64,000 nt of DNA, from the NCBI RefSeq assembly GCF_015999265.1, contig NZ_JAEAGR010000018.1, forward strand, positions 25,922-89,921, written 5' to 3'. The DNA comes from Mobilitalea sibirica (lineage in GTDB: Bacteria; Bacillota; Clostridia; Lachnospirales; Lachnospiraceae). The notes under the pieces were generated by a model. That model was not told the origin of the DNA, ran no database searches, and saw only the letters and a program-made list of their open reading frames with translations. The position numbers and the translations under genes are program-made. Of this stretch, positions 63,981-64,000 are shown one piece after another. Each line of letters opens with the position of its first letter. The first letter of the stretch is position 1.

Positions 63981-64000
63981 TGACGAATAATAACACAAAC
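63980..64000 (+). CDS. Start of a gene cut by the window edge (possible transposase)
   Basis: ATG at 63980 follows AAAGGAG at 7 bases spacing and opens seven codons (MTNNNTN) before the window ends. Too little is visible to identify it. The inverted repeat right before it is the kind of leader seen on some transposase genes, which is the only hint. Confidence 0.4.

Overview
The window looks like chromosome of a low-GC, strictly anaerobic Bacillota, most likely a plant-polysaccharide-using member of the Lachnospiraceae. This is inferred from gene content: clostridial-type [4Fe-4S] ferredoxin and rubredoxin, Rex, a Re-citrate synthase-like protein next to isocitrate dehydrogenase, a clostridial xylose isomerase, YesM/YesN-type regulators, a Cys/Gly-rich coat-like microprotein and strong AGGAGG ribosome sites. 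No rRNA, tRNA, CRISPR array or complete insertion sequence was seen.

Layout. 1-1.03 kb: 5' part of a PotA-like ATPase behind an XRE-cupin regulator (minus strand). 1.3-8.8 kb: NUDIX hydrolase, chorismate synthase, Cys/Gly-rich microprotein, cupin, metallo-beta-lactamase lipoprotein, AraC regulator, SHOCT membrane protein and subtilisin-like protease. 9.1-11.4 kb: xylose isomerase, ferredoxin and a 53-residue rubredoxin. 11.8-14.7 kb: cysteine desulfurase, TtcA-like thiolase and TcdA, a sulfur/tRNA-modification group. 15.1-22 kb: HD protein, DUF554 membrane protein, a stand-alone BY-kinase with a small membrane protein, then Re-citrate synthase, isocitrate dehydrogenase and an FCD-type GntR regulator. 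22-30.8 kb: ABC-F ATPase, rex, a coiled-coil protein, acpS, nnrE/nnrD fusion, alr, mazF and a CorC/HlyC-like protein.

31.7-41.8 kb is an oligosaccharide uptake locus: two paralogous lipoprotein binding proteins flank a YesM/YesN two-component pair, followed by an LplB-type permease with an unusual N-terminal membrane extension and an LplC-type permease. 46-56 kb is a second sugar locus: membrane-anchored periplasmic-binding protein, LytS/YesM-type kinase and YesN-type regulator (the architecture of the XylFII-LytS-YesN xylose sensor), a XylF-like lipoprotein, a terminator, then ChvE-MmsA-MmsB-type binding protein, ATPase and permease. With xylose isomerase at 9.1 kb this suggests pentose sensing and uptake, although the sugar is inferred.

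The stretch between the two sugar loci holds rlmH, a phosphatase, DUF1062, a CD3324-type regulator and a cell-wall amidase. 56.2-64 kb is mixed metabolism (AsnA, phosphatases, aldo/keto reductase, epimerase, GNAT, MntP), and the right edge cuts a gene that starts just after an inverted repeat.

The most striking non-coding content is three families of long (about 150-190 bp) imperfect palindromes lying between genes, each with intact and decayed copies. Several promoters are close to consensus. Two carry plausible operators: a Rex-like site on rex and an ATTGTATACAAT palindrome on the Re-citrate synthase promoter. I see no clearly new multi-gene system. The best candidates for a second look are the extended LplB permease, the three-component sugar sensor, the palindrome families, and the BY-kinase with its overlapping small membrane protein.
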